Position numbers and translations under genes: made by a program. A stretch of 64,000 bases of DNA from Croceicoccus marinus (GTDB lineage: Bacteria > Pseudomonadota > Alphaproteobacteria > Sphingomonadales > Sphingomonadaceae). Shown here piece after piece: positions 30,683 through 39,782 of this stretch. Position 1 is the stretch's first letter. Each line of letters begins with the position of its first letter. The notes beneath the pieces were generated by a model, which was not told the DNA's origin, ran no database searches, and saw only the letters and a program-made list of their open reading frames with translations. The stretch lies in contig NZ_CP019602.1 of NCBI RefSeq assembly GCF_001661675.2, positions 2,829,501-2,893,500 on the forward strand, given 5' to 3'.

Positions 30683-30927
30683 CGGGGATTGCCGCGATTG
30701 CCCGAATTATCACCGCATGACCACCGCAAATTGCCGATCCCGAATCCGCACCGGCCTTGAGTCAAACGCAAGTTCTTCGCCTTATGAACAGGCTGTGGGC
30801 GAATGGGGGCCCCTGTCCAGAACTCGGCGCGAACAGGACTCGCAGTGGGGACGGAATCGGTCGTTTTGCTTGTCCCCGGCTTCGTCCCATGATTTATCGG
30901 CCTGATCGTCCACAGGCTGCCGAACCG

Positions 30928-30991
30928 GCCTGCCCGCTATCAGGCCTGCCCGCCAACAGGCCCGCCCGAAAACAGGCCCGCCCGAAAACAG
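30928..30991. repeat. Four tandem 16-bp repeats in the candidate origin
   Basis: Units are GCCTGCCCGCTATCAG, GCCTGCCCGCCAACAG, then GCCCGCCCGAAAACAG twice. The last two are identical. They run directly into the ppsR upstream region; a degenerate partial unit may precede them at 30916. They look like iterons for an origin-binding protein, or a recent slippage expansion. Confidence 0.85.
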
Positions 30992-31007
30992 GAATGCCCC
31001 TAGCGCA

Positions 31008-31853
31008 ATGACTCGCCTGCACCTGCATCTTCTGTCGGATTCCACGGGCGAGACGCTGGAAATGATCGCCAAGGCGGCGCTCGCGCAGTTCGAGGGGGCC
31101 GATGTCGACCGCCATTTCTGGCCGATGGTCCGCTCGCACCAGCATCTCGACCGCATCATGGGCGAGATCACGCGCAATCCGGGGCTGGTGCTGTTCACCC
31201 TGGCCAATATGGAAATCCGCGAACGGCTGGAAGCCAAGTGCCGCGACGCCGGACTTGCCACCGTGTCCGCGCTGGATGAGGTGACGCGCCGGCTGTCCAG
31301 CCTGCTGGGGCAGGAAGCGCATGCGCGCCCCGGCCGCCAGCACCGCATGGACGAAGCCTATTTCGCGCGGGTGGAAGCGATCCAGTTCACCATCGCCCAT
31401 GACGACGGGCTGATGTGGGAGGAGTGGGAGGAAGCCGATATCGTGCTGGCGGGCGTATCGCGCACGTCGAAGACGCCGACCTCGATCTATCTGGCCAATC
31501 GCGGGTTTCGCACCGCCAATATCCCCATCGTGGTCGAATCGCCGCCGCCCAGGACCCTGTTCGGTCTGAAGAAACCGCTGGTGGTGGGGCTGACCACCTC
31601 GCCCGACCGGCTGATCCAGATCCGGCGCAACCGCCTGCTGTCGCTCAACCAGGCGCCCGAGACCGATTATGTCGATCACGACCGGGTGGAAAAGGAACTG
31701 AAATTCGCGCGGCGCATGTTCGCCGACAACGGCTGGCCGGTGATCGACGTCACCCGCCGCTCGATCGAGGAAACCGCCGCGGCGGTGATCAACCTGGTGA
31801 ACGAGCGGCAGAGCGGCCTGTCCAAGGGCAATACGGGTCCCAAGCCGGTATGA
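31008..31853 (+). CDS. ppsR: Bifunctional kinase/pyrophosphorylase of the PPSR/PDRP (DUF299) family
   Basis: The 281-aa protein starts [25 protein letters not shown] and has the P-loop [12 protein letters not shown] at about 147-158 followed by [14 protein letters not shown], all typical of DUF299. The family phosphorylates and dephosphorylates PEP synthase or pyruvate phosphate dikinase using ADP and phosphate; which target applies here is not visible. It is the first gene rightward of the candidate origin, equivalent in position to CC_0001 of Caulobacter. Its stop overlaps the maf ATG. Confidence 0.93.
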   Translation: MTRLHLHLLSDSTGETLEMIAKAALAQFEGADVDRHFWPMVRSHQHLDRIMGEITRNPGLVLFTLANMEIRERLEAKCRDAGLATVSALDEVTRRLSSLLGQEAHARPGRQHRMDEAYFARVEAIQFTIAHDDGLMWEEWEEADIVLAGVSRTSKTPTSIYLANRGFRTANIPIVVESPPPRTLFGLKKPLVVGLTTSPDRLIQIRRNRLLSLNQAPETDYVDHDRVEKELKFARRMFADNGWPVIDVTRRSIEETAAAVINLVNERQSGLSKGNTGPKPV

Positions 31854-32428
31854 TCGTGCTCGCATCGAAAAGCGCCTCGCGCCAGGCGATGCTGCGCCAG
31901 GCCGGTGTCGCTTTCGAGGCGCGCCCCGCCGATATCGACGAGCGCGCGCTGGAAGCGGAGATCGCCGGAGCGAGCCCTTACGCGATCGCGCTGGCATTGG
32001 CCGAGGCGAAGGCGCTGGCGGTGCATGAGCCGGGGCGCGTGGTGCTGGGCAGCGATTCGCTGCTCGACGTCGAGGGCCGCCGTTTCGACAAGCCTGCCAG
32101 CCGCGACGCCGCCGCCGAACATCTGCGCTTCTTCTCGGGCCGGACGATGCATCTGCACAGCGCGGCGGCGCTGGTTCGTGATGGCGCGACCATATGGAGC
32201 CATGCCGCCACCGCGCGCCTGCAGGTGCGAGAGCTAAGCGCGGATTTCATCGACGATTATCTCGATGCCGAATGGCCCGAAGTGTCCTGGTGCGTAGGCG
32301 TCTTCCGGATCGAGGCGCTGGGCGTGCAATTGTTCGATGCCATCGACGGCGATTATTTCACCGTGCTGGGCATGCCGCTGCTGCCGGTGCTGGGCGCGCT
32401 GCGCGAATTGGGGGAACTGCCGCGATGA
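31850..32428 (+). CDS. maf: Maf-family nucleotide pyrophosphatase
   Basis: The 192-aa protein starts [20 protein letters not shown] with the SxSxxR motif at residues 6-11, and has [18 protein letters not shown] and a C-terminal [19 protein letters not shown]. Maf proteins hydrolyse non-canonical or modified nucleoside triphosphates; the exact nucleotide class is not resolved here. ATGA overlaps join it to ppsR and to aroE, so the four genes ppsR-maf-aroE-coaE behave as one coupled operon. Confidence 0.92.
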   Translation: MIVLASKSASRQAMLRQAGVAFEARPADIDERALEAEIAGASPYAIALALAEAKALAVHEPGRVVLGSDSLLDVEGRRFDKPASRDAAAEHLRFFSGRTMHLHSAAALVRDGATIWSHAATARLQVRELSADFIDDYLDAEWPEVSWCVGVFRIEALGVQLFDAIDGDYFTVLGMPLLPVLGALRELGELPR

Positions 32429-33309
32429 GCCTGCCCTATGCCCCGCACGCCCCATACGCCCCATACGCCGAGGTGATCGGCGATCCGATCGCGCAGTCCA
32501 AGTCGCCGCTGATCCACCGCTTCTGGCTTGAGCGTCTGGGCATCGAGGGCGATTATCGGCATTGCCATGTGAAGCCCGGCGAGCTGGCCGATTACATCGC
32601 GCGCCGCCGCGGCGATCCCGACTGGCGCGGGTGCAACGTCACCATGCCGCACAAGCAGGCGGTGATGCCGCTGCTCGACCGGATCGACCCGGTGGCAAAT
32701 GCGATCGGCGCGGTGAACACGGTGGTGCGCGAGGATGACGGATCGCTGGCCGGGTACAATACCGATGCGCCTGGTTTCCTCGAGCCGCTGCTGGACGAGC
32801 TGAAGCAGCCGCATCTGTTCCGCATGGCGCGGATCGTCGGTAATGGCGGCGCGGCGCGCGCCATGGTCAGGGCCTTGGCCGACCACGGCTTCGTTATCGT
32901 GATGTTCGGCCGAGATCCCGCCCGGGGCCGCGCCTTGCTCGACGATCTGGACCCCGAGGGCGAGCATCATACCGCGCCGCTGGACACGCTGGCGGCACCG
33001 ACCGACTTCGCGTTCGACGACCGTGTCGGCTGCCTCGACCTTGTGGTGAACGCCAGCCCGCTGGGGATGACGGGCAATCCCCCGCTGGCGATCCATCCTT
33101 CCCATATCCCCCCGCGCTCTATCTGTTACGAGATCGTCACCAGCCCGCGTGAGACCGAGTTCCTGAAAACGGCGCAGCAAGCCGGATTCCGCACGATCGA
33201 CGGGTTCGCCATGCTGATCGGGCAGGCGGCCTATGCGTTCGGGAAGTTCTTCGGCCAGCCCGCCCCGCGCGCAGACGACGACGAACTTCGCGCCCTGTTG
33301 ACCGCATGA
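32425..33309 (+). CDS. aroE: Shikimate dehydrogenase
   Basis: The 294-aa NADPH enzyme reduces 3-dehydroshikimate in aromatic amino acid synthesis. The catalytic pair is K77 in NVTMPHK and D114 in [20 protein letters not shown] gives the substrate-binding serines, and [10 protein letters not shown] the nucleotide motif. The first residues carry an unusual PHAPYAPYA repeat encoded by a short tandem repeat, not part of the normal fold. The gene overlaps maf and coaE by ATGA at both ends. Confidence 0.95.
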   Translation: MSLPYAPHAPYAPYAEVIGDPIAQSKSPLIHRFWLERLGIEGDYRHCHVKPGELADYIARRRGDPDWRGCNVTMPHKQAVMPLLDRIDPVANAIGAVNTVVREDDGSLAGYNTDAPGFLEPLLDELKQPHLFRMARIVGNGGAARAMVRALADHGFVIVMFGRDPARGRALLDDLDPEGEHHTAPLDTLAAPTDFAFDDRVGCLDLVVNASPLGMTGNPPLAIHPSHIPPRSICYEIVTSPRETEFLKTAQQAGFRTIDGFAMLIGQAAYAFGKFFGQPAPRADDDELRALLTA

Positions 33310-33902
33310 GCCGAAGGCGCCCCTATATCCTTGGGCTGACGGGATCGATCGGCATGGGCAAGTCGACCGTCGCGGCGATGTTCCGCGATTGCGGCGTGCC
33401 CGTCTTCGACGCCGATGCCGAGGTGCACAGGCTGCAGGGCCCCGGCGGATTGCTGGTCCCGGCCATCGAGGAAGCCTTCCCCGGCACCACCGGCCCCCAA
33501 GGCGTGAAACGGGCCGAGCTTGGCGCCATCGTCTTCGCCGACCCGCAGGCGCTGAAGCGGCTGGAGGCCATCGTCCACCCCGCCGTCGCGGAAGAGCGCT
33601 TTGCCTTCATGGAGGCGAACCGCGATGCGCCGCTGATCGTGTTCGACATTCCGCTGCTGTACGAAAAGACCGGCACACGCGGGCTGGACGCTGTCGCCGT
33701 CGTATCGGCCCCTCCCGCAGAGCAGCGCCGCCGCGTGCTTGCGCGCCCCGGCATGACGGAAACGAAATTCGCCGAGATCCTGGCGCTGCAGGTGCCCGAC
33801 GCGGAAAAGCGCGAGCGCGCGGATCATGTCATCGAAAACGGCGGATCGCTGGACGACACCCGCAAGCAGGTCGAGGCATTAGTCAGGACACTGACCTCAT
33901 AG
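33306..33902 (+). CDS. coaE: Dephospho-CoA kinase
   Basis: The 198-aa kinase performs the last step of coenzyme A synthesis. The P-loop GLTGSIGMGKST is at residues 10-21. Downstream blocks VPVFDADAEVH, HPAVAEER and FDIPLLYEKTG are all present. It ends the ppsR-maf-aroE-coaE chain. In Caulobacter dnaQ comes next, but here clpA follows in the opposite direction, so synteny breaks at this point. A strong shared terminator lies just after the stop. Confidence 0.95.
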   Translation: MSRRRPYILGLTGSIGMGKSTVAAMFRDCGVPVFDADAEVHRLQGPGGLLVPAIEEAFPGTTGPQGVKRAELGAIVFADPQALKRLEAIVHPAVAEERFAFMEANRDAPLIVFDIPLLYEKTGTRGLDAVAVVSAPPAEQRRRVLARPGMTETKFAEILALQVPDAEKRERADHVIENGGSLDDTRKQVEALVRTLTS

Positions 33903-33905
33903 CAA

Positions 33906-33932
33906 AAGGGCGGCCCCGCAAGGCCGCCCTTC
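33906..33932. terminator. Bidirectional terminator between coaE and clpA
   Basis: An 8-bp perfect stem GGGCGGCC/GGCCGCCC with a 6-base loop sits in the 51-bp convergent gap. On the minus strand it is followed by TTTTGC (for clpA), on the plus strand by a weaker TTCGCATTT. Confidence 0.8.
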
Positions 33933-33953
33933 GCATTTCCAGCCCTGGCCGGA

Positions 33954-36350
33954 TCAGCTGTTGCCAGCGTCCTCGTCCTCGTCCGATTCGGTAGAACCTT
34001 CGGACTTGTCGGCGGTCTTGGGCGCGGCTTTCTTCTTGCGGCGCTTCACGATCTTGGGCGGTGCGGGCGTCAGTTCGAAGGCCAGCTCGGGCTTTGCGTC
34101 CTCGCCCTCCTTGATGCTGACATGCACCTCGCCGCCTGCGGACAGCTTGCCGAACAGCAGTTCCTCGGCCAGCGGCTGCTTCACCTTTTCCTGGATCACG
34201 CGGCCCATCGGGCGCGCGCCATACAGCCGGTCGTAACCGCGATCCGCCAGCCAGCTGCGGGCGTCGCCGTCGAACTGGATGTGGACGTTCTGGTCGGCCA
34301 GCTGAAGCTCCAGCTGAAGGATGAACTTGTCGACCACGCGGCTGACGATTTCCTTGCCCAGATAGGCAAACGGCACGATCGCATCGAGACGGTTGCGGAA
34401 TTCGGGGCTGAACATCTTCTTGACCGCCTCGTCCCCGGCGTCCGCCTTGGAGATGTCGCCAAAGCCGATGCCGTTGCGCGCCATGTCCGCCGCGCCCGCA
34501 TTGGTGGTCATGATGAGGACGACATTGCGGAAATCGACCGTCTTGCCGTGGTGGTCGGTCAGGCGTCCGTTATCCATGACCTGCAGCAATATGTTGAACA
34601 GGTCGGGATGCGCCTTCTCGATCTCGTCCAGAAGCAGCACGCAGTGCGGCTGCTGGTCGATGGCGTCGGTTAGCAGGCCGCCCTGGTCGAAGCCGACATA
34701 GCCCGGAGGCGCACCGATCAGGCGCGATACCGAGTGCCGCTCCATATATTCCGACATGTCGAAACGCTGCAGCGGAATGCCCATGATGTCGGCCAGCTGG
34801 CGCGCGACCTCGGTCTTGCCGACGCCGGTGGGGCCGCTGAACAGGAACGAGCCGATCGGCTTGTCCGCATCGCGCAGACCCGCACGCGACAGCTTCATCG
34901 CGGTCGACAGCACCTCGATCGCCTTGTCCTGCCCGAACACCACCTGCTTCAGGTCGCGTTCCAGGTTCTCCAGCGCCTTCTTGTCGTCCTTCGACACCGA
35001 TTTGGCCGGAATGCGCGCCATGGTCGAGATCACCTTCTCGATCTCGCGAGCGGTGATCGTCTTCTTGCGGCGGCTGGGCGGGACCAGCATCTGCATTGCG
35101 CCCACCTCGTCGATCACGTCGATCGCCTTGTCGGGCAGCTTGCGGTCGTTGATGTAGCGGGCCGACAGCTCGACCGCGGTCTTGATCGCGTCGGGCGTGT
35201 ACTTGACCTTGTGGTGTTCCTCGAACGCCGAACGCAGGCCGCGCAGGATCTTGATCGTATCCTCGACCGTGGGTTCGTTGACGTCGATCTTCTGGAACCG
35301 GCGCAGCAAGGCGCGGTCCTTTTCGAAGTGGTTGCGGAACTCCTTGTAGGTGGTCGACCCGACGCAGCGGATCGCACCCGACGACAGTGCGGGCTTCAGC
35401 AGGTTGGAGGCATCCATCGCCCCGCCGCTGGTCGCGCCCGCACCGATGACGGTGTGGATCTCGTCGATGAACAGGATCGCCTCGGGCATTTTCTCAAGCT
35501 CGGAAACGACCTGCTTCAGCCGCTCCTCGAAATCGCCGCGATAGCGGGTGCCTGCCAGCAGCGCGCCCATGTCGAGCGAATAGATCACCGCTTCGGCTAG
35601 CACTTCGGGCACGTCGCCCTCGACGATCTTGCGCGCGAGGCCTTCCGCGATGGCGGTCTTGCCGACGCCCGGATCGCCCACATAGAGCGGGTTGTTCTTG
35701 GATCGGCGGCACAGGATCTGGATCGTGCGGTCCACTTCGGGCCCGCGCCCGATCAGCGGATCGACCTTGCCGGCCAGCGCCTTGGTGTTGAGGTTGACCG
35801 TGAACTGGTCGAGCGCCGAATCCTTCTTGTTCTTGGAATTCGGCTCGGCCTTTTCCTCGGCCTTGGGATCCTCGTCGCTGCCCTTGGGCGAGCGCTGTTC
35901 GACCTGCTTGCCGGTCTTGCCGATGCCGTGGCTGATGTACGACACCGCGTCCAGCCGGCTCATGTCCTGCTGCTGCAGGAAATAGACGGCATAGGAGTCG
36001 CGTTCCGAGAACAACGCGACCAGCACGTTGGCGCCGGTCACCGTGTCCTTGCCGCTCGACTGCACATGCAGGATCGCGCGCTGGATCACCCGCTGGAAAC
36101 CGGCGGTGGGCGACGGATCGGCCTTGTCGCTGGTCTTGAGCGACTGATATTCCTGGTCGAGATATTGTTTTACCACGCCGGTCAGCTCGGGAAGCTCGAC
36201 CCCGCAGGCCTCCATGACCTGCGCGGCGTCCTCATCCTCGATCAGGGCGAGAAGAAGATGTTCCAGAGTCGCATATTCATGCGCGCGCTCTGCAGCGTTG
36301 GCGAGCGCGGTGTGAAGCGTCTTTTCGAGGCTCTGGGCAAAAGATGGCAT
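33954..36350 (-). CDS. clpA: ATP-dependent Clp protease ATP-binding subunit ClpA
   Basis: The 798-aa AAA+ unfoldase feeds substrates to ClpP. It has the N-domain ([36 protein letters not shown]), a charged linker (about 145-175), and D1 with Walker [15 protein letters not shown]2 follows with [13 protein letters not shown] and [14 protein letters not shown]. Length is slightly above E. coli ClpA because of a C-terminal Lys-rich then acidic tail ([15 protein letters not shown]...DEDEDAGNS). No coiled-coil M domain is present, so it is ClpA rather than ClpB. clpS, often upstream, is not seen here. Confidence 0.96.
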   Translation of the reverse strand: MPSFAQSLEKTLHTALANAAERAHEYATLEHLLLALIEDEDAAQVMEACGVELPELTGVVKQYLDQEYQSLKTSDKADPSPTAGFQRVIQRAILHVQSSGKDTVTGANVLVALFSERDSYAVYFLQQQDMSRLDAVSYISHGIGKTGKQVEQRSPKGSDEDPKAEEKAEPNSKNKKDSALDQFTVNLNTKALAGKVDPLIGRGPEVDRTIQILCRRSKNNPLYVGDPGVGKTAIAEGLARKIVEGDVPEVLAEAVIYSLDMGALLAGTRYRGDFEERLKQVVSELEKMPEAILFIDEIHTVIGAGATSGGAMDASNLLKPALSSGAIRCVGSTTYKEFRNHFEKDRALLRRFQKIDVNEPTVEDTIKILRGLRSAFEEHHKVKYTPDAIKTAVELSARYINDRKLPDKAIDVIDEVGAMQMLVPPSRRKKTITAREIEKVISTMARIPAKSVSKDDKKALENLERDLKQVVFGQDKAIEVLSTAMKLSRAGLRDADKPIGSFLFSGPTGVGKTEVARQLADIMGIPLQRFDMSEYMERHSVSRLIGAPPGYVGFDQGGLLTDAIDQQPHCVLLLDEIEKAHPDLFNILLQVMDNGRLTDHHGKTVDFRNVVLIMTTNAGAADMARNGIGFGDISKADAGDEAVKKMFSPEFRNRLDAIVPFAYLGKEIVSRVVDKFILQLELQLADQNVHIQFDGDARSWLADRGYDRLYGARPMGRVIQEKVKQPLAEELLFGKLSAGGEVHVSIKEGEDAKPELAFELTPAPPKIVKRRKKKAAPKTADKSEGSTESDEDEDAGNS

Positions 36351-36614
36351 TGGGCGCTATTTCCTATCCAAAGGGAACCGGAGTCGCGATCATGGGCCGA
36401 TTCCCACCAACTGTAGGATCATGACCATGAACGTAAGGCGAAAGCGTTAACACGAGGCGACCACCGCCTGTTTCGCGATCGCTGGTGGGTCGGCTGCTCG
36501 CCCCGGTCGGTTCGCGCAGTGGCGCGTCTGACACATGGCTTGCAGTCCGTGTTGCAACAATATGCACCGCTTCAGTTCTGGCCCGGTCCGATCGGGCAAA
36601 GGCGGTGCGGGCGA

Positions 36615-36836
36615 TCATGCTGGGGGCTTCTCCGGCGATCCGAAGAAAGCTTCGGCAGCACGACGGTGCTTGTCCGCCCGTTCCATATGGGTCCGGGTCC
36701 GGACGATTTCCAGTTCCAGCAAGGCGATGCGCTCTTCCAGCTCGTCCTGCGACAGCGGGTCGAGGTTCTCACTCGCGAGACGGGCCGCGAGCTCGCCAGG
36801 GTGGCCAGCCGGCCGGGGGCGATCATCGTCGAACAT
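36615..36836 (-). CDS. DUF1192-family small protein
   Basis: The 73-aa protein starts MFDDDRPRP and has LDPLSQDELEERIALLELEIVRTRTHMERADKHRRAAEAFFG, a single coiled-coil helix characteristic of DUF1192 (COG5509). Function is unknown. It is a single gene, 264 bp upstream of clpA in the leftward direction and divergent from the quinone oxidoreductase gene. The 264 bp between it and clpA show no gene or clear signal. Confidence 0.85.
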   Translation of the reverse strand: MFDDDRPRPAGHPGELAARLASENLDPLSQDELEERIALLELEIVRTRTHMERADKHRRAAEAFFGSPEKPPA

Positions 36837-37082
36837 TGCAAAAATCGATCATGCCGCTGTTTGCCTTGCTGTCAATGCACCTTGCGGTTAACCGCATGGC
36901 CGCAGGCGGAAATCCACAGCCTGCACGGACGATACGCAGCCAGGCGTGTTCGCCCGATCACAGATTAGCGGCCACGGATCGCCAGTTCGCGGATCACCGG
37001 TTCACGGTCATGGTCCAAGGGTCTTTTCGGGGGGGTGGAATTGACAGGAAACGCCAGCAGCAATCCGCGCATCGCCGAAAGC

Positions 37083-38093
37083 ATGACCGCCATCGCCATC
37101 GATGGCGGCGGAAACGATGGCGGCGGAGGCAATAACGGCGGGGGCGGGCCCGAAGTGCTGGTTCCGCGCCAGATCGCGGTGCCCGTGCCCGGTGCCGGGG
37201 AAGTGCTGCTGCGCGTCCATGCAGCGGGTGTCAATCGCCCCGACGTCATGCAGCGCGCGGGTCTGTATCCGCCGCCTGCCGGTGCGCCGGACACGCCCGG
37301 CCTGGAAGTGGCGGGCGAGGTGGTGGCGATCGGCGAAGGCGTCGACCCGGTGATGATGGACACTCGCCAATGCGCGCTGGTCGTAGGCGGCGGCTATGCG
37401 CAATATTGCCTGGCGAAGGCCGACCACTGCCTTGCGGTCCCCGAAAGCCTGTCGATGGAGGAAGCGGCCGCGCTGCCCGAAACGCTGCTCACCGTGTGGA
37501 GCAACGTGTTCGAACGCGGCATGGCGGACGAGGGCGACTGGCTGCTGGTCCATGGCGGCACCAGCGGGATCGGCACCATGGCGATCAAGCTGGCTGGCCT
37601 GTTCGGCCTGAAGATCATCGTGACCTGCGGCAGCGACGACAAATGCGATGCCGCCCGCGCGATGGGCGCGAATCATGCGATCAACTACAAGACCGGCGAT
37701 TTCGTCCAGGAGGTGCAGCGCATCACGGGCGGGCGCGGCGTCGACGTTGTGCTCGACATGATCTCGGGCGAATATGTCGCGCGCAACATCGCCTGCATGG
37801 CCGAGGATGGCCGCCACGTGACCATCGCGGTGCAGGGCGGCGTCAAGGCGGAGATCCCGATGCACAAGGTGCTGACCAGGCGGCTGACGCTGACCGGATC
37901 GACGCTGCGCCCGCGTTCCGACGGTTTCAAGGCAGCGGTGGCGGACGAGATCCGGAGCGAGGTCTGGCCCTTCGTCGCCAGCGGGCAATTGCGCCCGGCG
38001 ATGGATTCGACCTTCCCGCTGGAACGCGCCGCCGATGCGCATCGCCGCATGGATGAGGATCACATTGGCAAGATCGTGCTGACCGTGTCATGA
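37083..38093 (+). CDS. NAD(P)H-quinone oxidoreductase, PIG3/zeta-crystallin type
   Basis: The zinc-free medium-chain dehydrogenase has about 336 aa from ATG 37083 (MTAIAIDG). A GTG at 37035 would add 16 residues, and its upstream GGGGGG stretch is a possible ribosome-binding site, so the start is uncertain. Family blocks are VHAAGVNRPDVMQRAGLYPPP, LPETLLTVWSNVF and the NADPH fold HGGTSGIGTMAIKLA. An abnormal Gly/Asn run (GGGNDGGGGNNGGGGPEV) interrupts the first beta strand where relatives have a simple GGPEV. It overlaps the GST gene by ATGA. Confidence 0.88.
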   Translation: MTAIAIDGGGNDGGGGNNGGGGPEVLVPRQIAVPVPGAGEVLLRVHAAGVNRPDVMQRAGLYPPPAGAPDTPGLEVAGEVVAIGEGVDPVMMDTRQCALVVGGGYAQYCLAKADHCLAVPESLSMEEAAALPETLLTVWSNVFERGMADEGDWLLVHGGTSGIGTMAIKLAGLFGLKIIVTCGSDDKCDAARAMGANHAINYKTGDFVQEVQRITGGRGVDVVLDMISGEYVARNIACMAEDGRHVTIAVQGGVKAEIPMHKVLTRRLTLTGSTLRPRSDGFKAAVADEIRSEVWPFVASGQLRPAMDSTFPLERAADAHRRMDEDHIGKIVLTVS

Positions 38094-38731
38094 CCGCCCA
38101 CTCTTTACCGACCGCCCTGCCCTCGCCCCTGATCCTTCACGAGGATCCCGTCAGCGGCAATTGCTACAAGATCAGGCTGACGGCGGCGCTGCTGGACATC
38201 CCGATCGAGCGCCGGTTCTATGACATCACCAAGGGCGAAACCCGCACCGAGCGGTTTCTGGCCGAAGTCGATGCCAATGGCCGCATTCCGGTGCTGCAGG
38301 TGGGCGAGCGATTCCTGCCCGAAAGCAATGCCGCCTGTTTCTATCTGGCCGACGGATCCGACCTGATCCCCTCGGGCCGGTTCGAACGCGCCGCCATGCT
38401 GCGCTGGATGTTCTTCGAACAGTACCAGCACGAACCCAATATCGCGACCATGCGATACTGGCTGCACGTCCTTGGCGAAGCGAATCTGTCGGACGAACAG
38501 CGCGGCCTGATGCCGATGAAACGCAGCGGCGGCGAAGCGGCTCTGGCACTGATGGACCGGCATCTGGCGCGCCGCGACTGGTTCGTGGGCGATGCCTGCT
38601 CGCTCGCCGATATCGTGCTGTTCGCCTATACCAATGTGGCGCACGAAGGGGGCTTCTCGCTGGACGAATATGACGCGGTTCGCGGCTGGATCCGGCGCAT
38701 GCGCGCCCTGCCCCGTTTCGCGGCGATGTGA
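38090..38731 (+). CDS. Glutathione S-transferase family protein
   Basis: The 213-aa protein has a thioredoxin-like N-terminal domain (LILHEDPVSGNCYKIRLTAALLDIPIE..., with NGRIPVLQVGERFLPESNAACFYLA giving the cis-proline and ES glutathione site) and an all-helical C-terminal domain containing GDACSLADIVLFAYTNVA. The substrate is unknown. Coupling by ATGA to the quinone oxidoreductase suggests a joint role in detoxifying electrophiles or quinones; this is inference. An intrinsic terminator follows 71 bp after the stop. Confidence 0.9.
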   Translation: MTAHSLPTALPSPLILHEDPVSGNCYKIRLTAALLDIPIERRFYDITKGETRTERFLAEVDANGRIPVLQVGERFLPESNAACFYLADGSDLIPSGRFERAAMLRWMFFEQYQHEPNIATMRYWLHVLGEANLSDEQRGLMPMKRSGGEAALALMDRHLARRDWFVGDACSLADIVLFAYTNVAHEGGFSLDEYDAVRGWIRRMRALPRFAAM

Positions 38732-38802
38732 CGCTGAATCGGGGCCGCAAGCGGGAACCCCTTGCCTGCACGGGCCGGATCGCCTAGATGCGAAAGGCAA
38801 GC

Positions 38803-38837
38803 GGCCGCTCCGGTAAGGGGCGGCCCTTATCGTTTTT
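38803..38837 (+). terminator. Intrinsic terminator after the GST gene
   Basis: GGCCGCTCC pairs over 9 bp (one T-G) with GGGGCGGCC around loop GGTAA, followed by CTTATCGTTTTT. Confidence 0.8.
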
Positions 38838-38914
38838 CCGCCCCGCGCATCGCCGGATTTTCCCCGAAAGAATGTCCGGCCCGCGCCACGGGGCCCATGC
38901 GAAAGGTTCACTTC

Positions 38915-39619
38915 GTGAGCACGAAACAGGCCACTCCGCTGATGCCGCACGCGACCGCCAGCTGGCTGATCGACAACACCGGCCTTACGTTCGAGCAGAT
39001 CGCCGAGTTCTGCGGCCTCCACATGCTGGAGGTGCAGGCGATGGCCGACGATCTGGCCGGCGCGAAATACACCGGCCGCGATCCTGTCCGCGCGGGCGAA
39101 CTGACCCATGAAGAGATCGAGAAGGGCCAGAACGACCCCGAATATGTGCTGAAGATGCACCGGGCGCCGGTTCAGGTCCAGCGTACCAAGGGACCGCGCT
39201 ATACCCCGGTGTCCAAGCGCCAGGACAAGCCCGACGGCATCGCCTGGCTGATCCGCAACCACCCCGAGATTTCGGATGCGCAGATCGGCAAGCTGATCGG
39301 CACCACGCGCAACACCATCGGCGCGATCCGCGACCGGTCGCACTGGAACATCCAGAACATCAATCCCAAGGATCCGGTGACGCTGGGCCTGTGCTCGCAG
39401 CGCGAACTGGACGCGGCGGTGGCAAAGGCGTCCAAGAACCTGCCCGAAGGCAGCCAGCCGGTGACCGATACGCGTCTGGTCGATGACCGCCAGGCGCTGA
39501 TCGACGAGCTGAAAAAGGAGCGCGAGGACGCTGCCCGCGCCGCCGTCGAAGCCGCGCAGGAGGCCGAGGCCGAGGCATGGCTCGCCGCCCGCCGCGCCGA
39601 GGGCGTGCCAGAGGAATAA
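38915..39619 (+). CDS. trcR: Cell-cycle transcriptional regulator TrcR (DUF1013)
   Basis: The 234-aa protein matches the alphaproteobacterial TrcR/DUF1013 family: MPHATASWLIDNTGLTFEQIAEFCGLHMLEVQAMAD at the N-terminus, then a second helix-turn-helix-like unit DGIAWLIRNHPEISDAQIGKLIGTTRNTIGAIRDRSHWN. It ends in a long Glu/Ala/Arg coiled-coil tail. The family is tied to cell-cycle transcription. GTG at 38915 is preferred because AAAGG lies 8 bases upstream and homologues begin close to this point; ATG 38897 is the alternative. It is monocistronic, bounded by terminators on both sides. Confidence 0.9.
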   Translation: MSTKQATPLMPHATASWLIDNTGLTFEQIAEFCGLHMLEVQAMADDLAGAKYTGRDPVRAGELTHEEIEKGQNDPEYVLKMHRAPVQVQRTKGPRYTPVSKRQDKPDGIAWLIRNHPEISDAQIGKLIGTTRNTIGAIRDRSHWNIQNINPKDPVTLGLCSQRELDAAVAKASKNLPEGSQPVTDTRLVDDRQALIDELKKEREDAARAAVEAAQEAEAEAWLAARRAEGVPEE

Positions 39620-39650
39620 GCGCCCGCCCGCAATTGCGGCATGAAACGAC

Positions 39651-39684
39651 AAGGCCCGGTGCGACAGCGCGCCGGGCCTTTTTC
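39651..39684 (+). terminator. Intrinsic terminator after trcR
   Basis: A 10-bp stem GGCCCGGTGC/GCGCCGGGCC (one T-G pair) with a 6-base loop is followed by TTTTTCG. Confidence 0.88.
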
Positions 39685-39782
39685 GTTGCGCGCTGCAAAT
39701 AGCGCCGCAGATGCGAAGGCGATCCCGCAGCTGCGAGGCGGCTATCTTGCCGAAAATCCGCGCAAAAGGCACAATAACGCCC

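Larger units (their letters stand above)
30623..31007. other. Candidate chromosomal replication origin (oriC), hemE-ppsR gap
   Basis: This 385-bp gap separates leftward hemE-hemJ-rho from rightward ppsR-maf-aroE-coaE, the gene context of the Caulobacter origin. Seen in it: an AT-rich edge (30629-30657), TGTGGATAT at 30674 (8 of 9 bases of a DnaA box), TCGTCCACA at 30906 (7 of 9), five copies of AACAGG, and four tandem 16-bp repeats at the ppsR side. No believable gene is present. Four parS sites lie 7-10 kb away. Identity as oriC is inferred from synteny and these motifs. Confidence 0.65.

Noticed and set aside
30588..30905. 105-codon open frame inside the hemE-ppsR gap
   Set aside because: It begins inside hemE antisense, has no ribosome-binding site and has no recognisable protein pattern.
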